Origin: Lentzea atacamensis
GTDB lineage: Bacteria; Actinomycetota; Actinomycetes; Mycobacteriales; Pseudonocardiaceae
Reading direction: 5' to 3'
DNA length: 64,000 nucleotides
NCBI RefSeq assembly: GCF_003269295.1
Contig: NZ_QLTT01000016.1
Location: forward strand, 1 to 64,000
How positions within the stretch are numbered: position 1 is the first letter of the stretch; every line of letters begins with the position of its first letter. The notes under the pieces were generated by a model, which saw only the letters and a program-made list of their open reading frames with translations, searched no databases and was not told the origin of the DNA. Positions 35,191 to 43,847 of the stretch are shown piece after piece. Both the position numbers and the translations under genes were made by a program.

Positions 35191-35427
35191 TCAGGCAGCC
35201 GCGATAAGCGACTCGTCGTCGGGCGTGTTCTGGTGGGTTTCAGCAGCAATGTCAGCCGATTCCTGGGTGTGTTCGTGTTCGATCCACCCGCAACAGCAAT
35301 ACGCGGTAACCGTGCCGTCGGTTTCGGTGGTGGTGTCGGCGTAACACATGATGGGCCCCGTTCTGCAGACATGGCTCGCGCCAGGCGTGGTATTCGGTGT
35401 GGTTCCCGGTTTCCCGGTGTGATTCAA
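35191..35427 (-). CDS. Small Cys-rich protein (78 or 52 aa)
   Basis: Ends AYCCCGWIEHEHTQESADIA and so on. The triple Cys plus His residues suggest a small metal-binding or zinc-ribbon-like protein. Two starts are possible: TTG 35427, six bases after GGAG (35434-35437), or ATG 35349 (MCYADTTTETDG), which has no clear Shine-Dalgarno. It lies 30 bases before the MoxR gene and would be the first gene of that operon. Confidence 0.55.
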   Translation of the reverse strand: MNHTGKPGTTPNTTPGASHVCRTGPIMCYADTTTETDGTVTAYCCCGWIEHEHTQESADIAAETHQNTPDDESLIAAA

Positions 35428-35974
35428 ATATAACTCCGCCGCACACCAATTGCCAGTGCATTAGGGGTCTTTTTTCAAGACTCTTTCGGGGAAATTCGCT
35501 GCATTGTCCGGTGGTGACAATTAAATTTGTGTTGTGTCTGCGTTGTCGTTCTGGTCGGAGTGTTGTCTGGTTCGGATGCCGGCGCGCGGTCTGGGCCCGG
35601 CGTGGGTAGTTGAACAGGGCAGCTAGGTCGTTGCGGGGCCGAGGTGAGGGTGACTTGCCAGGTCTGTGCAGGTGTCGAGAAGGTTCAGGCCCGCTGGCGC
35701 ACCGTTTCGACCTCCCGCTTGTGGTCAAGCGAGTCTGGGACACCAGGTGATCCCGCTGTGGTCGTCCTGCCACGTGTTTGGTGTGCGGGAGAAGGGGCAG
35801 GTTTGGAGGTGCCCTTGGCGTGTATCAGGACCTGAACCCCGGAATGATCCTCCTCTTCTGGTTGCTTTGTTTGATCATGGTGAAATGCACGGTAGCATCG
35901 AGGTGCGTGGAATTGAAATTCCACGCAAAGGTTCTTTACTGGTGGTGGAGATTCTTTTTGGTGGTGCGTGGCTC
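35428..35974. other. AT-richer intergenic region with long palindrome
   Basis: About 550 bases between the start of the MoxR operon and the end of the LysM/BTAD gene. The right part of the MoxR leader (35420-35560) is clearly lower in GC than anything around it, including runs such as GACAATTAAATTTG and a GTCTT/AAGAC hairpin at 35467-35481. This fits promoter DNA for the MoxR operon and possibly a transfer origin. Open frames here have no credible starts. Confidence 0.5.
35904..35927. promoter_or_regulatory. Perfect 24-bp palindrome (11-bp arms, 2-bp centre)
   Basis: TGCGTGGAATT at 35904-35914, GA in the centre, AATTCCACGCA at 35917-35927. No T-run follows on either strand, which argues against a simple terminator. 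It lies 48 bases beyond the 3' end of the LysM/BTAD gene and about 480 bases upstream of the MoxR operon. It may be an operator or part of the transfer origin. Confidence 0.6.
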
Positions 35975-38263
35975 TCATGATGCGGGCCGCTGGTCTTTGG
36001 TGTGGTGCCGCGGGAGGTTGGCTGCAAGCCACGTCGCTTCTGGCGACGGTTTGTCGTCGATCTCCGCCAGCTTGCTGGTGAGCAGTGCGAGAGTGCGCGG
36101 GATGGCCTCAAGCCGGCCGAGCCGGCCCTGGAGCCGCATGATGTCTCGGTACAGCAGCTCGTTGTGCGGATCGAAGGCGCGTGCGCGCTCCAGCAGCTCA
36201 AGCGTCTGTTCGGGATCGACGTCGCGCAGCGCGTGCGCCAGCGCGGCGGCCGCGTCGATGACGTCGCGCCGAACGGCCTCGCGTACCGGTTCGAGCCATT
36301 CGCTTTCGACCCCGTCCGCGAGCGGACCGGTGTGGAGATTGACGACCTCGCGGTATGCGTCGATCCGGTCTTGTGTGGTGCCCGCCGTGCGGCGGGCCGT
36401 GATCGCGCGGTCCAGGTGCCAGTAGTCGACGTCTACCAGGTCTGGGTTGAGGCGGTAGCGACCTCCGCCGACGATCGCGATGTCCGTGATCGTTCCTCTG
36501 GTGGCCTTGGTGACGGCGTTTCGAAGCCGGGAGAGTGCTGTGTTGAGGGCGTTGTTGGTCTTGTCCGAAGTGTTCGCCGGCCACAGGGCGTTCACGAGCG
36601 CCTCGCGGGTCGTGCCGTCGGGATGGACGGCGAGGAAGACGACGAGTTCGCGTAGCCGCGGCTGGATGGTGGCGGTGACATCGTGCTCGGCGTCAGGCCA
36701 GCGCAGCGCAGGGACACCGAGTACCCGGACCTGGAGCGGTGGGCGGTCCACGGGAACGACGTTCGCGCCGAGCTCAAGTGCGCCATCCGCGGCTTCGGGT
36801 TGCGGGCGGTATTCGGCCTCGCGGAACAAGCTCAGGAGGTCCCTCGCATCGTCGTCGCCGAGGTGGAAGAGCCTGGCGCCGGTGAGCTCTTCACCAGGGC
36901 CAGGACTTGCTGAGGAGACGGTTCCGTCAGCGCGAACGTAGAGCGTGATGCCGGGCGCCCACTGCCCGAGGAGGACCCCGGCAAGTCGACGCTGGGACTC
37001 CTGCGGAAGCGCGCCTTCGAGTCGTCGTCGGCTTTCGTCGTCCAGCTCAGCCACGACTACCGCCGGAGGCGGCTGTTCGGCGAGCTCCGCATAGCTGGAG
37101 ACGATGTGCAAAGCGGACGGTGGCTCACCGACTGTGGCTCCGCCAAGGAGTAAGGCCAAGTCATCAGCGGTGATCGCGACGGTTGTGCGCGTCAAGGCTG
37201 TCAGGACCAGAGCACGCGCTGCCGCGGCTGCGCCTGGGCCGACCAAGCCAAGCCCGCCGCACGCAGCAAGGTCCAGTGCAACCTCGTGACCGCTCCTGAC
37301 ACCGAGCGGTGTTGCCTCGTTGTGAGGAGTCGGCTGGTGCTCGGCGCGGTGGTGGGCGAGCTGCAGCTCGTACACCACGGGTGCGACAGGCAGATCATCA
37401 CGCAGTCCGCTGCCTGGCTTGTACCTGCTGCGGTAACGCCTTCTCGCCGCCACGAGGGCAGTGCTCACAGCCGCGGTCAGGGCCACGCCGACGAACGCCG
37501 TGGTCTTTCCTGATGGCGCGGATGCGGGCTGCGGAAGCTGTTCCTCTTGCTGAGGCAACTCGTGCGAGGGAGCCGGTGCCGGCAGCGCCGTTGGTCCGGG
37601 CGGGGGAGTGGGAACAGGTGGAGGAGGTGGTGGTGCCGGGATGTGGAGCTTCTCCCCAGGGAAGACCTGGTGCGGGTCCGTCAGAGGTCGGCCGTTGGGT
37701 TGTGGTTTACCGCGGTTGAGTTCGAAGATCTCGGGCCAGCGGGTGCCGTCGCCGAGCGTGCGTTCGGCGACGGCCCACATCGAGTCGCAGTGCCCGGTGA
37801 CCGGATCGGGATCCCGCACGGTCTCGACCACAGCTGCCGTGCTGGACGAGGCCAGCTGCGGGCCTTGGGCGGCAGCGCCGATTGCACGGTTGCCGAGCAT
37901 CGTCAAGACGATCGTGCCGATCAACACCGCCGCCGGCGAACGCACCGCTGCCAGGTCCGGCCACCGCACTCCGCGCAAGACGTCCGCGGCGCGAAGCCCG
38001 ACGTCCACGACGAACGCGGCCCACAGCAACCAGCAGATGCATGCGAGCCCGTCGATCAGGAAGGAGGGGGACATCGGTTGGGTGAGCACGGCGGATAGCA
38101 CGGCCCAGCTCGGAACCGCGTCGGGTAACGGCCATCCGACGTAGTGACACAGCGCAAAAGGCAACCCGATCAGCACCGCGAGCAGCACTGCGAATGCCGC
38201 CAACGCACGTGCCAGGCTGCCGATGGCGGCGACAACGCCTCCGCGGATCATGTTCGCGGTCAT
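35975..38263 (-). CDS. Membrane-anchored LysM protein with BTAD transcriptional-activator domain
   Basis: A 762-aa protein. Three hydrophobic helices lie in the first 150 residues. A LysM-like segment (DSMWAVAERTLGDGTRWPEI, PGEKLHIP) lies near 185-240, then a long Pro-rich linker and another helix (TTAFVGVALTAAVSTALVAA). A large cytosolic part follows, ending in an OmpR-like winged helix (LRELVVFLAVHPDGTTREAL, NALNTALSRLRNAVTKATRG) and a BTAD helical domain (ARAFDPHNELLYRDIMRLQG). ATG 38263 shares ATGA with the preceding gene. It could sense cell-wall state outside and act on DNA inside. It closes the Tad operon. Confidence 0.85.
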   Translation of the reverse strand: MTANMIRGGVVAAIGSLARALAAFAVLLAVLIGLPFALCHYVGWPLPDAVPSWAVLSAVLTQPMSPSFLIDGLACICWLLWAAFVVDVGLRAADVLRGVRWPDLAAVRSPAAVLIGTIVLTMLGNRAIGAAAQGPQLASSSTAAVVETVRDPDPVTGHCDSMWAVAERTLGDGTRWPEIFELNRGKPQPNGRPLTDPHQVFPGEKLHIPAPPPPPPVPTPPPGPTALPAPAPSHELPQQEEQLPQPASAPSGKTTAFVGVALTAAVSTALVAARRRYRSRYKPGSGLRDDLPVAPVVYELQLAHHRAEHQPTPHNEATPLGVRSGHEVALDLAACGGLGLVGPGAAAAARALVLTALTRTTVAITADDLALLLGGATVGEPPSALHIVSSYAELAEQPPPAVVVAELDDESRRRLEGALPQESQRRLAGVLLGQWAPGITLYVRADGTVSSASPGPGEELTGARLFHLGDDDARDLLSLFREAEYRPQPEAADGALELGANVVPVDRPPLQVRVLGVPALRWPDAEHDVTATIQPRLRELVVFLAVHPDGTTREALVNALWPANTSDKTNNALNTALSRLRNAVTKATRGTITDIAIVGGGRYRLNPDLVDVDYWHLDRAITARRTAGTTQDRIDAYREVVNLHTGPLADGVESEWLEPVREAVRRDVIDAAAALAHALRDVDPEQTLELLERARAFDPHNELLYRDIMRLQGRLGRLEAIPRTLALLTSKLAEIDDKPSPEATWLAANLPRHHTKDQRPAS

Positions 38264-38658
38264 TGTGCTGCGGCAGGCGCAAGGGCCTGCGAGGTCGCCT
38301 GTTGGGCGGAGGAAATTTCCTGCACTGCAGGGTTGTGCTGATCGCTGGAGGAACCCGGCTTGGGCGGCCGCGCACTCGACCGCTTCCTCCTGCCGCGCTT
38401 CGGCTTGCTGGCCACCGTCCACTTCGTGAGTTCGTCCACCGGGACGTCGGTAAACGAAGCGAGCTCGGGAAGGCTCATCACGTCCTCGGCTTCCGTGATC
38501 AGCTCGCCCAGCTTGACGTCGACCTCCTGCAGCTCGGTGGCCAGAACCGTGCGGCGGTGCGCGAGCTCGCCGACGAGCTGCGCGGTGGCCAGCCGGCGAT
38601 TGCTCCTCTCGGCATCAGCAAGCTCGACCCGCCTGCGGATCTCGTCAGTCGTAGCCAT
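38260..38658 (-). CDS. Small coiled-coil/basic protein of the Tad operon (132 aa)
   Basis: Helical N-terminus (MATTDEIRRRVELADAERSN, VLATELQEVDVKLGELITEA), then LPELASFTDVPVDELTKWT, which looks like a helix-turn-helix. After that come a basic stretch (KPKRGRRKRSSARPPKP) and a Gln/Ala-rich tail. Start ATG 38658 behind AAAGGGGAAC. It overlaps the LysM/BTAD gene by ATGA, so its product may bind DNA with or assist that regulator. No named family recognised. Confidence 0.7.
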   Translation of the reverse strand: MATTDEIRRRVELADAERSNRRLATAQLVGELAHRRTVLATELQEVDVKLGELITEAEDVMSLPELASFTDVPVDELTKWTVASKPKRGRRKRSSARPPKPGSSSDQHNPAVQEISSAQQATSQALAPAAAQ

Positions 38659-38680
38659 CGTGTTCCCCTTTCCTGCGTCT

Positions 38681-39070
38681 TCACGGGCTTGGTGTGGTGG
38701 CACCGCGGTGGGGACTCGCGTGACCGGTTGCCTGAACGGTGATGCTGGGGATCCCGACGAGGCCGAGCAGTTGCGTGCGTTGGGAGGCGGTCACGACGAC
38801 AGTGACGGTGTTGCCGGAGACGGTGACGTTGCCGTCGAGACCGGCTGAAGAGAGATGCGCTCGGGCCTTGCTCGCCGCCTGGTCGGGCGCGAGCTGGAGA
38901 TCGTTGTCCAGCCGGTAGGTGGTGAGGTCGATCGCTTGAGCGCCTGCTCGCGCTGCTGCCTCGGCAGCGCCTGCGGCTTGAACCTTGGTGGCGAGCGCGA
39001 GGCCGCCGTCGAGGACGAGGCCGGCGAGGGCCAGGAGGCTGGCGGTGAGGGCGACGAGGAACGCAGTCAT
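38681..39070 (-). CDS. TadG/TadE-like pseudopilin-related protein
   Basis: A 129-aa protein with a short N-terminal transmembrane helix (MTAFLVALTASLLALAGLVL) followed by DGGLALATKVQAAGAAEAAA, the pattern of the TadG N-terminal segment, and a strand-rich periplasm-facing part. It overlaps the upstream TadE-like gene by ATGA. Likely an accessory of the Tad pilus. Confidence 0.75.
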   Translation of the reverse strand: MTAFLVALTASLLALAGLVLDGGLALATKVQAAGAAEAAARAGAQAIDLTTYRLDNDLQLAPDQAASKARAHLSSAGLDGNVTVSGNTVTVVVTASQRTQLLGLVGIPSITVQATGHASPHRGATTPSP

Positions 39071-39501
39071 GTGTCGCTCCCGACGGAACGCCAGGTGTCG
39101 ACTGCCTCCGAAGCGGTGGAGGACAGCCGCTTCCGGGCTGGCACACCGAGCAGCGTGGCGCCGCTGAGATCAACTGTGCATGAGACCGTCACGGTCACCG
39201 CTGCGCCGGGTCGTACACCGCCGAGGACCTCGACGCTCATCGCTTGGCAACTGACCCCGGCATCGGCGAGTGCTCGGGTCGCGACAGCTGTGGCGGCAGC
39301 GCTGGCTCGTTTGTCTGTGCGCTCGATGCTCGCGGCGCGTGCCGCCTGGTGTGCCACGTCGTTGAGCCGGAGCCGCGCGTCGACGCCCCGGTGCACTACG
39401 ACCGCCACGAACACCAACGCCATCACCATGACGGGAGCCCACAGCGTGACCTCCGCTGCTGCGGATCCTCGCTGATCACGCCACCACGGCATTCCGGTCA
39501 C
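39067..39501 (-). CDS. TadE-like minor pilin
   Basis: A 144-aa protein with a type IV prepilin-like start, RDQRGSAAAEVTLWAPVMVM and a following hydrophobic helix, with Glu at the usual position 5 after the cleavage Gly. The remainder is a small exported domain with Cys residues. It is the second of three tandem TadE/TadG-like genes, and its overlaps place it firmly in the Tad operon. Confidence 0.85.
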   Translation of the reverse strand: MTGMPWWRDQRGSAAAEVTLWAPVMVMALVFVAVVVHRGVDARLRLNDVAHQAARAASIERTDKRASAAATAVATRALADAGVSCQAMSVEVLGGVRPGAAVTVTVSCTVDLSGATLLGVPARKRLSSTASEAVDTWRSVGSDT

Positions 39502-39890
39502 CGCCCAAGTTCGACGAAGCGCTCGACGGGACCTGCGGCCTCGGCGTGCACTGGAAGGCTCAGGAAGGGCACAACCTGCTTCGCAGCCCCTGAGATCTGC
39601 ACCAGCGCCGTCTCAGAACCCCGCTCGCAGCGGACGTTCGCATCGCGTAAGGGCCCGTCTCCGAGATCAGCGAGCACGCCCTGGGCGCTTGCGGCGCCGT
39701 CAGCCGGCGATCCGCCGTGTGCTCGAACGGCTGCGAGCCCGTGCGCGGCCGCAGCTTGGGCGATGTGCGTGGCGTGCGACCACATGGCGAACTGCACGAT
39801 CAGCAAGAAGGACAGAAAGGCCACCGGCAGCATGATCACGACTTGCGCCGAGGCGCTTCCACGGTCGTTGGGCAGCCGAAGTCGTTGCAT
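39498..39890 (-). CDS. TadE-like minor pilin
   Basis: A 130-aa protein beginning MQRLRLPNDRGSASAQVVIM, with LPVAFLSFLLIVQFAMWSHA as the membrane helix. It is prepilin-like but has Gln in place of the usual Glu after the cleavage site. It is followed by HIAQAAAAHGLAAVRAHGGS and a small exported domain. Start at ATG 39890. Stop overlaps the next gene. Confidence 0.8.
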   Translation of the reverse strand: MQRLRLPNDRGSASAQVVIMLPVAFLSFLLIVQFAMWSHATHIAQAAAAHGLAAVRAHGGSPADGAASAQGVLADLGDGPLRDANVRCERGSETALVQISGAAKQVVPFLSLPVHAEAAGPVERFVELGR

Positions 39891-39903
39891 CGGACGCCTC
39901 CGC

Positions 39904-40080
39904 TCACAAGGAGATCTTGGACGCGGCACCGACGAACAACGATGTGAGGAGCGCGGCCACCGCCAATGCTGCGGCGACGAGCGCGGCAATGGTCACCACC
40001 GTCTCGCCCACATACCCGCGATCGTCGTGCCGCAGGCTCTCGATCGCTGCGCGGACGTTCCGGAACACGAGATAGATCAT
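39904..40080 (-). CDS. Flp-type major pilin candidate
   Basis: A 58-residue protein: MIYLVFRNVRAAIESLRHDD, then RGYVGETVVTIAALVAAALA and a hydrophobic end. The size and the G-x-x-G-E-T prepilin site followed by one long helix fit Flp/Tad major pilins. ATG 40080 has AGGAG five bases upstream. It lies directly behind TadC and would be processed by the prepilin peptidase at 46169-46810. Confidence 0.75.
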   Translation of the reverse strand: MIYLVFRNVRAAIESLRHDDRGYVGETVVTIAALVAAALAVAALLTSLFVGAASKISL

Positions 40081-40088
40081 GGTCACTC

Positions 40089-40946
40089 CTAGAGTCCGTT
40101 GAGGACTGAAACCAGGGCTGGGTATCCGATGAACAGGAGAAAGCCGAGCATCAGCAGAACGAGTGGCAGGCTCATCCGCTCGGTCGCCGCACGCGCTTCG
40201 CCTTCGGAGTCGGTGATCTCCTTGGCGCGCAACGCGGCCGCTTTGGAGCCCAGGCTTGAACGGATCTTGGCGCCATCGGTGCCGGCGAGGCTGACCGCGG
40301 CCGCGAGATCGGACAGCTGACGCAGCTGGAGGTCCTCACCGAGTCGGTCGAGCGCTTCCCACGGGGTCGTGCGAGTGACCTGAGCGGTGACCAGTGCTTG
40401 CCGCAGCTGGTGAAACGCCCAACCGTTGCCGACATCGGCAGCGTCGGTCAGTGCCGCGTCCACTCCCGCCCCACCTGCGAGCAGAATGCGCACGAGGTTG
40501 AGGTAGGCGCCCAGCGCGTGCCGGAAGTCGGAGCGGCGCCGTTGAGCTGCCTCACGAACCTTGAGGTCAGGCACTAGGAACCCGATCACGGCGAACCCGG
40601 CGATCGCGACCACAGAGGTCGTCCATGGCAAGCCGACACCGTTGATGACCAGTGCGAGGCTGACGCAGGACGTCAACGCGGCACCGACCAAGCCATACAG
40701 CGCCTTGGACACCAGGTGCCGTTCGACGTCGGTGCCCACGACGTTCAGGTCGGCTCGCAGGCGTGCGGTCGGAGTACCGAACGGACCGACAACCCTCCAC
40801 ACCGGACTCCTGCTCGTTGAGGGACTCGGGGAAGCGGACAGCATCGCGAGCACCTCGTGCAAGGCAGGCCTCGGAGGAAACAGCCACACGGCGAGAGCCC
40901 ACAGGCCTGTCCCGAGGCACGCGCCCCACAGCAACGGCCTGATCAT
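40089..40946 (-). CDS. tadC: TadC-like pilus platform protein
   Basis: A 285-aa type II secretion F-domain protein: N-terminal membrane helices, then the T2SSF core (FRHALGAYLNLVRILLAGGA, GVDAALTDAADVGNGW, LSDLAAAVSLAGTDGAKIRS) and two C-terminal helices (SLPLVLLMLGFLLFIGYPAL). It forms the inner-membrane platform with TadB, energised by TadA. It overlaps the TadB gene by ATGA. Confidence 0.88.
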   Translation of the reverse strand: MIRPLLWGACLGTGLWALAVWLFPPRPALHEVLAMLSASPSPSTSRSPVWRVVGPFGTPTARLRADLNVVGTDVERHLVSKALYGLVGAALTSCVSLALVINGVGLPWTTSVVAIAGFAVIGFLVPDLKVREAAQRRRSDFRHALGAYLNLVRILLAGGAGVDAALTDAADVGNGWAFHQLRQALVTAQVTRTTPWEALDRLGEDLQLRQLSDLAAAVSLAGTDGAKIRSSLGSKAAALRAKEITDSEGEARAATERMSLPLVLLMLGFLLFIGYPALVSVLNGL

Positions 40947-41776
40947 CGCGGCACCTCCGCAAGGAGGAACCGACCGGGCTCCCGCAGGCGGGCGATTCGG
41001 GCGAGCCAGGTGAACGCGATGCCGAACAGCGAGCCCACAACGGTGAGGACGAGTTGCCCCTGCACGCTGTCGAACGGGTCGAGGTAGGCGCGGTTGAGTG
41101 CGATCAAGCCGCCGGCGAACGCGATCGTCGTGATCACGATGACCCGGACGCTCGTGCGGGTCTGTCGTCGACCCGCCTCGATCCGCATCCGCATGGACGC
41201 CTGCTCGCGTGCCTCCGCACCGAGCTCGCCCAGCAGCTCGGCGAGATGACGTGCTTGATGCTGGCTGCAGAGCACGAGAGCAGCGATCACCAGGTCCGCT
41301 GTCGGATCACGCAGTTCATCTCCGAGACGCCGCAACGCCACCGCGAGGCGTTCGCCGCCGCGCAGTTGAGCGGCAAGCGACGTGATCTCAGGCCGGATAG
41401 CTTCGGGCGCGCGTGCTGCGGTGGCCAGCACGGCGTGCTCCAGTCCAGCCGCGGCTACCAAGGTGTCGCGCAACATCTCGGTCCAACTCGCGATCGCTTC
41501 GATGCGGGCGAGCCGGGCACGCTGCTCGGCGTCCGCTCGCAAGACGCGTGGCAACAACGCGACACCGAGTCCGGCCAGGACAGCTGCCGCGATCCAGCCG
41601 GTGGCCACGCCGGCCAGCAGCGCGGTCGCCACGCTGACGCACAGCCGCACGACGGCAGAGCGGTCGGGAATGAACCACTGCCGACGCCGTGCGGAGGTGC
41701 CGCGAAGGCCCAGCGCGAGTAGCCACGCACCTACGGCACATCCGGCCGCAAGCACTCCGAGCAACGCGGAACTCAT
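40943..41776 (-). CDS. tadB: TadB-like pilus platform protein
   Basis: A 277-aa T2SSF-type protein starting MSSALLGVLAAGCAVGAWLL. It has further helices (VVRLCVSVATALLAGVATGW), a cytosolic core with IASWTEMLRDTLVAAAGLEH, TADLVIAALVLCSQHQARHL and C-terminal helices. ATG 41776 overlaps the TadA stop. It is paired with TadC downstream. Confidence 0.88.
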   Translation of the reverse strand: MSSALLGVLAAGCAVGAWLLALGLRGTSARRRQWFIPDRSAVVRLCVSVATALLAGVATGWIAAAVLAGLGVALLPRVLRADAEQRARLARIEAIASWTEMLRDTLVAAAGLEHAVLATAARAPEAIRPEITSLAAQLRGGERLAVALRRLGDELRDPTADLVIAALVLCSQHQARHLAELLGELGAEAREQASMRMRIEAGRRQTRTSVRVIVITTIAFAGGLIALNRAYLDPFDSVQGQLVLTVVGSLFGIAFTWLARIARLREPGRFLLAEVPR

Positions 41777-43131
41777 GATCCCCACCGCTCCGCGAGCTCA
41801 GGGTCGTAGCCCGCAGCGATGAGTTCGTCGAGCGTGCGAGTTCGGAGTGGCGCCGCGGGAACTGCTCGCAGATCGGGGCCTGGACGCCACACCTCGTTGC
41901 TGATGATCTGGCGCCCGTCGGCGTCCACGACTTCCCGCACCGAAGACACGACGCGATGGCGCCGGTCGGACGAAAGCTCGAGGTGAACGACGAAGTGCAG
42001 CGCGGAGGCGACCAGGAGGTTGGTGGCCTCGAGCGTCAGTCGCTCGGGTCCTTGGACGGCATATGCACCCAGCTTGGTGAACGCGCCTGCGCTTGAACTT
42101 GCGTGAAGGGTGCCCATCGAGCCGTCGTTGCCCATCGACATCGCGTTGGTCAACGGAATGACCTCCGGACCGCGGACCTCACCGACGATCACGCGGTCGG
42201 GCTGCATGCGCAGCGATTGCCACACCAGGTCGGACAGCGTGATCGCGCCGACTCCTTCGAGGTTGGGCTCGCGCGCCTGCAGTGCGACCACGTCCGGGTG
42301 CGCCGGGTCCTGATCGAGGCCGAGCTCGAACACGTCCTCGATGGTGATCAGGCGTTCGTGCGCCGGGATCGCCGAGGCGAGTGCGCGAAGCAACGTCGTC
42401 TTGCCGATCGTCGTGCCTCCGGTGACGAGCACGTTCTTCCTTGCGCGAACCACGGCGGCGAGGAACGACTCCATCCCTGGGCCGATCGTGCCGTTGTCCC
42501 GCAGCTCGGCCAGGTTCACGCGCTGGAGGCGGTGCCTGCGGATGGACACCGAGGGCCGAGCCGTCACGGTCATCACCGCCGAGACGCGTTCGCCGGACGG
42601 CAGGGCGAAGTTCACGATGGGGGAGGCGTTGTCGAAGCGGCGCTCCTCGATGCCGCTGCGCGCAGCCAGCGTGCGGATGAGATGGACGAGATCGTCGTCG
42701 GAGTCCACGATCGCGGGCAGCACTTCGCGCGTGCCGTCGGCGCGTTTGACGGACACCCGCTCGGCGCCGTTCACGTTGATGTTCTCGATGCTGGTGTCGG
42801 CGAGCAGCGGGTCCAACCTGCCGGCGCCGAACAGCTCGGCCAGGACCTCGGCGACCGCGCGCCGTTCGACGTCCGCGCTGAACAGCTCAAGTCCTGCCTG
42901 GAGCCGCTTTTGTGCGATCGACTCGACGGAGTCGCGCAGAATCGCCTCGGCCAGCTGACGCCGTTGCTGCGGTCCGAGAGGCGGGCGCTCCGCGTTTCCG
43001 TCCGCTCGGAGTCGCGCGCCGAGCTGGTCGGTGACGTCGTTCCGCAGACGTTCACGCAGACTCCGCACGTCGCTCATCGGCTTCGGAAACGGGAGGTCTG
43101 CCGGCCCGCTCAGCGGGCTCACGGCGGTCAT
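41773..43131 (-). CDS. tadA: TadA-like pilus assembly ATPase (secretion ATPase GspE family)
   Basis: A 452-aa hexameric ATPase. An N-terminal helical region precedes DTSIENINVNGAERVSVKRA. Walker A is VTGGTTIGKTTLL, an uncommon form of the usual GGTGSGKTT but with the GKT kept. The Asp box ITIEDVFELGL, Walker B RMQPDRVIVGEVRGPEV and HASSSAG follow. It powers Tad pilus assembly. ATG 43131 shares ATGA with the ParA-like gene. Confidence 0.92.
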   Translation of the reverse strand: MTAVSPLSGPADLPFPKPMSDVRSLRERLRNDVTDQLGARLRADGNAERPPLGPQQRRQLAEAILRDSVESIAQKRLQAGLELFSADVERRAVAEVLAELFGAGRLDPLLADTSIENINVNGAERVSVKRADGTREVLPAIVDSDDDLVHLIRTLAARSGIEERRFDNASPIVNFALPSGERVSAVMTVTARPSVSIRRHRLQRVNLAELRDNGTIGPGMESFLAAVVRARKNVLVTGGTTIGKTTLLRALASAIPAHERLITIEDVFELGLDQDPAHPDVVALQAREPNLEGVGAITLSDLVWQSLRMQPDRVIVGEVRGPEVIPLTNAMSMGNDGSMGTLHASSSAGAFTKLGAYAVQGPERLTLEATNLLVASALHFVVHLELSSDRRHRVVSSVREVVDADGRQIISNEVWRPGPDLRAVPAAPLRTRTLDELIAAGYDPELAERWGS

Positions 43132-43847
43132 CGGGAACTCCGCTGCAGCGTCACGTCCTGTGGGGCCGTGTGCAGGAGCTGCCTGGCCAGCCTTTCCGCA
43201 TGTCGGTTCAACACGGAGTCGAAGCCGCGCTGATGCCACAGCGCCTGCGCGCCCTTGGCGTCGTCCGGGATACCAGCGAGCACCGGCAGACCCAACGCCT
43301 CTGTAACCTGTGCCAACGGATAACCCTTGCCCACGAGCACGAGGCCAGGATGGTGCGACCAGGTCTGCATGTGGGCTCGCCTTGCGGAGACATGCGCCAA
43401 CGAGTCGTCGTGGGGTCGTGCCACGACAAGGAGTGCGTCGGCGGACCTCAACAGTCCGAGCATCGTTGGATCGGGGTCGACTCGGCCGACATCGATGATC
43501 ACCGGACTGCCGAGCGTTCGAAACGGACTGAACTGCGAGGCCGCCAACGCTCCGAACGCGGCACGCGACTGTGCAGGATCCGATGGCGCGGGCACGATCC
43601 ACAGGCCGCTCGCCAGGGCATGTGCGTGCCGCGTCAGGAGTTCCGTGTCGGAGCTGCCACGCGCGGCAGCGGCGAGGCTCACGAGTCCGGGGGAGTTGGG
43701 CAGCCGAAGGCGCGCCGCAGTGTCTCCGCCTGCTGAATCCGCCTCGACCACGATGGGACGCGTTGGCCCGGGCCAGCGGGCACCGAGTGCGACGGCGAGC
43801 GTGCTCGCGCCGGGAGAACCCTTGAGAGAACAGGTAATGATCATCAT
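43128..43847 (-). CDS. ParA/TadZ-like septum-site or pole-localising protein
   Basis: A 239-aa ParA-fold protein, MIITCSLKGSPGASTLAVAL with a deviant Walker A (GSPGAST), IVVEADSAGGDTAARL and PVIIDVGRVDPDPTM. In Tad loci such proteins (TadZ/CpaE) localise the pilus machine. The missing KGGVGKT Lys may mean weak or no ATPase. ATG 43847 overlaps the preceding stop by one base behind GGAGGT. Confidence 0.8.
   Translation of the reverse strand: MMIITCSLKGSPGASTLAVALGARWPGPTRPIVVEADSAGGDTAARLRLPNSPGLVSLAAAARGSSDTELLTRHAHALASGLWIVPAPSDPAQSRAAFGALAASQFSPFRTLGSPVIIDVGRVDPDPTMLGLLRSADALLVVARPHDDSLAHVSARRAHMQTWSHHPGLVLVGKGYPLAQVTEALGLPVLAGIPDDAKGAQALWHQRGFDSVLNRHAERLARQLLHTAPQDVTLQRSSR

Noticed and set aside
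35685..36032. Minus-strand open frame of 115 codons upstream of the ICE palindrome
   Set aside because: Composition is not protein-like, it has no ribosome binding site, and it crosses the palindrome and the end of the LysM/BTAD gene.
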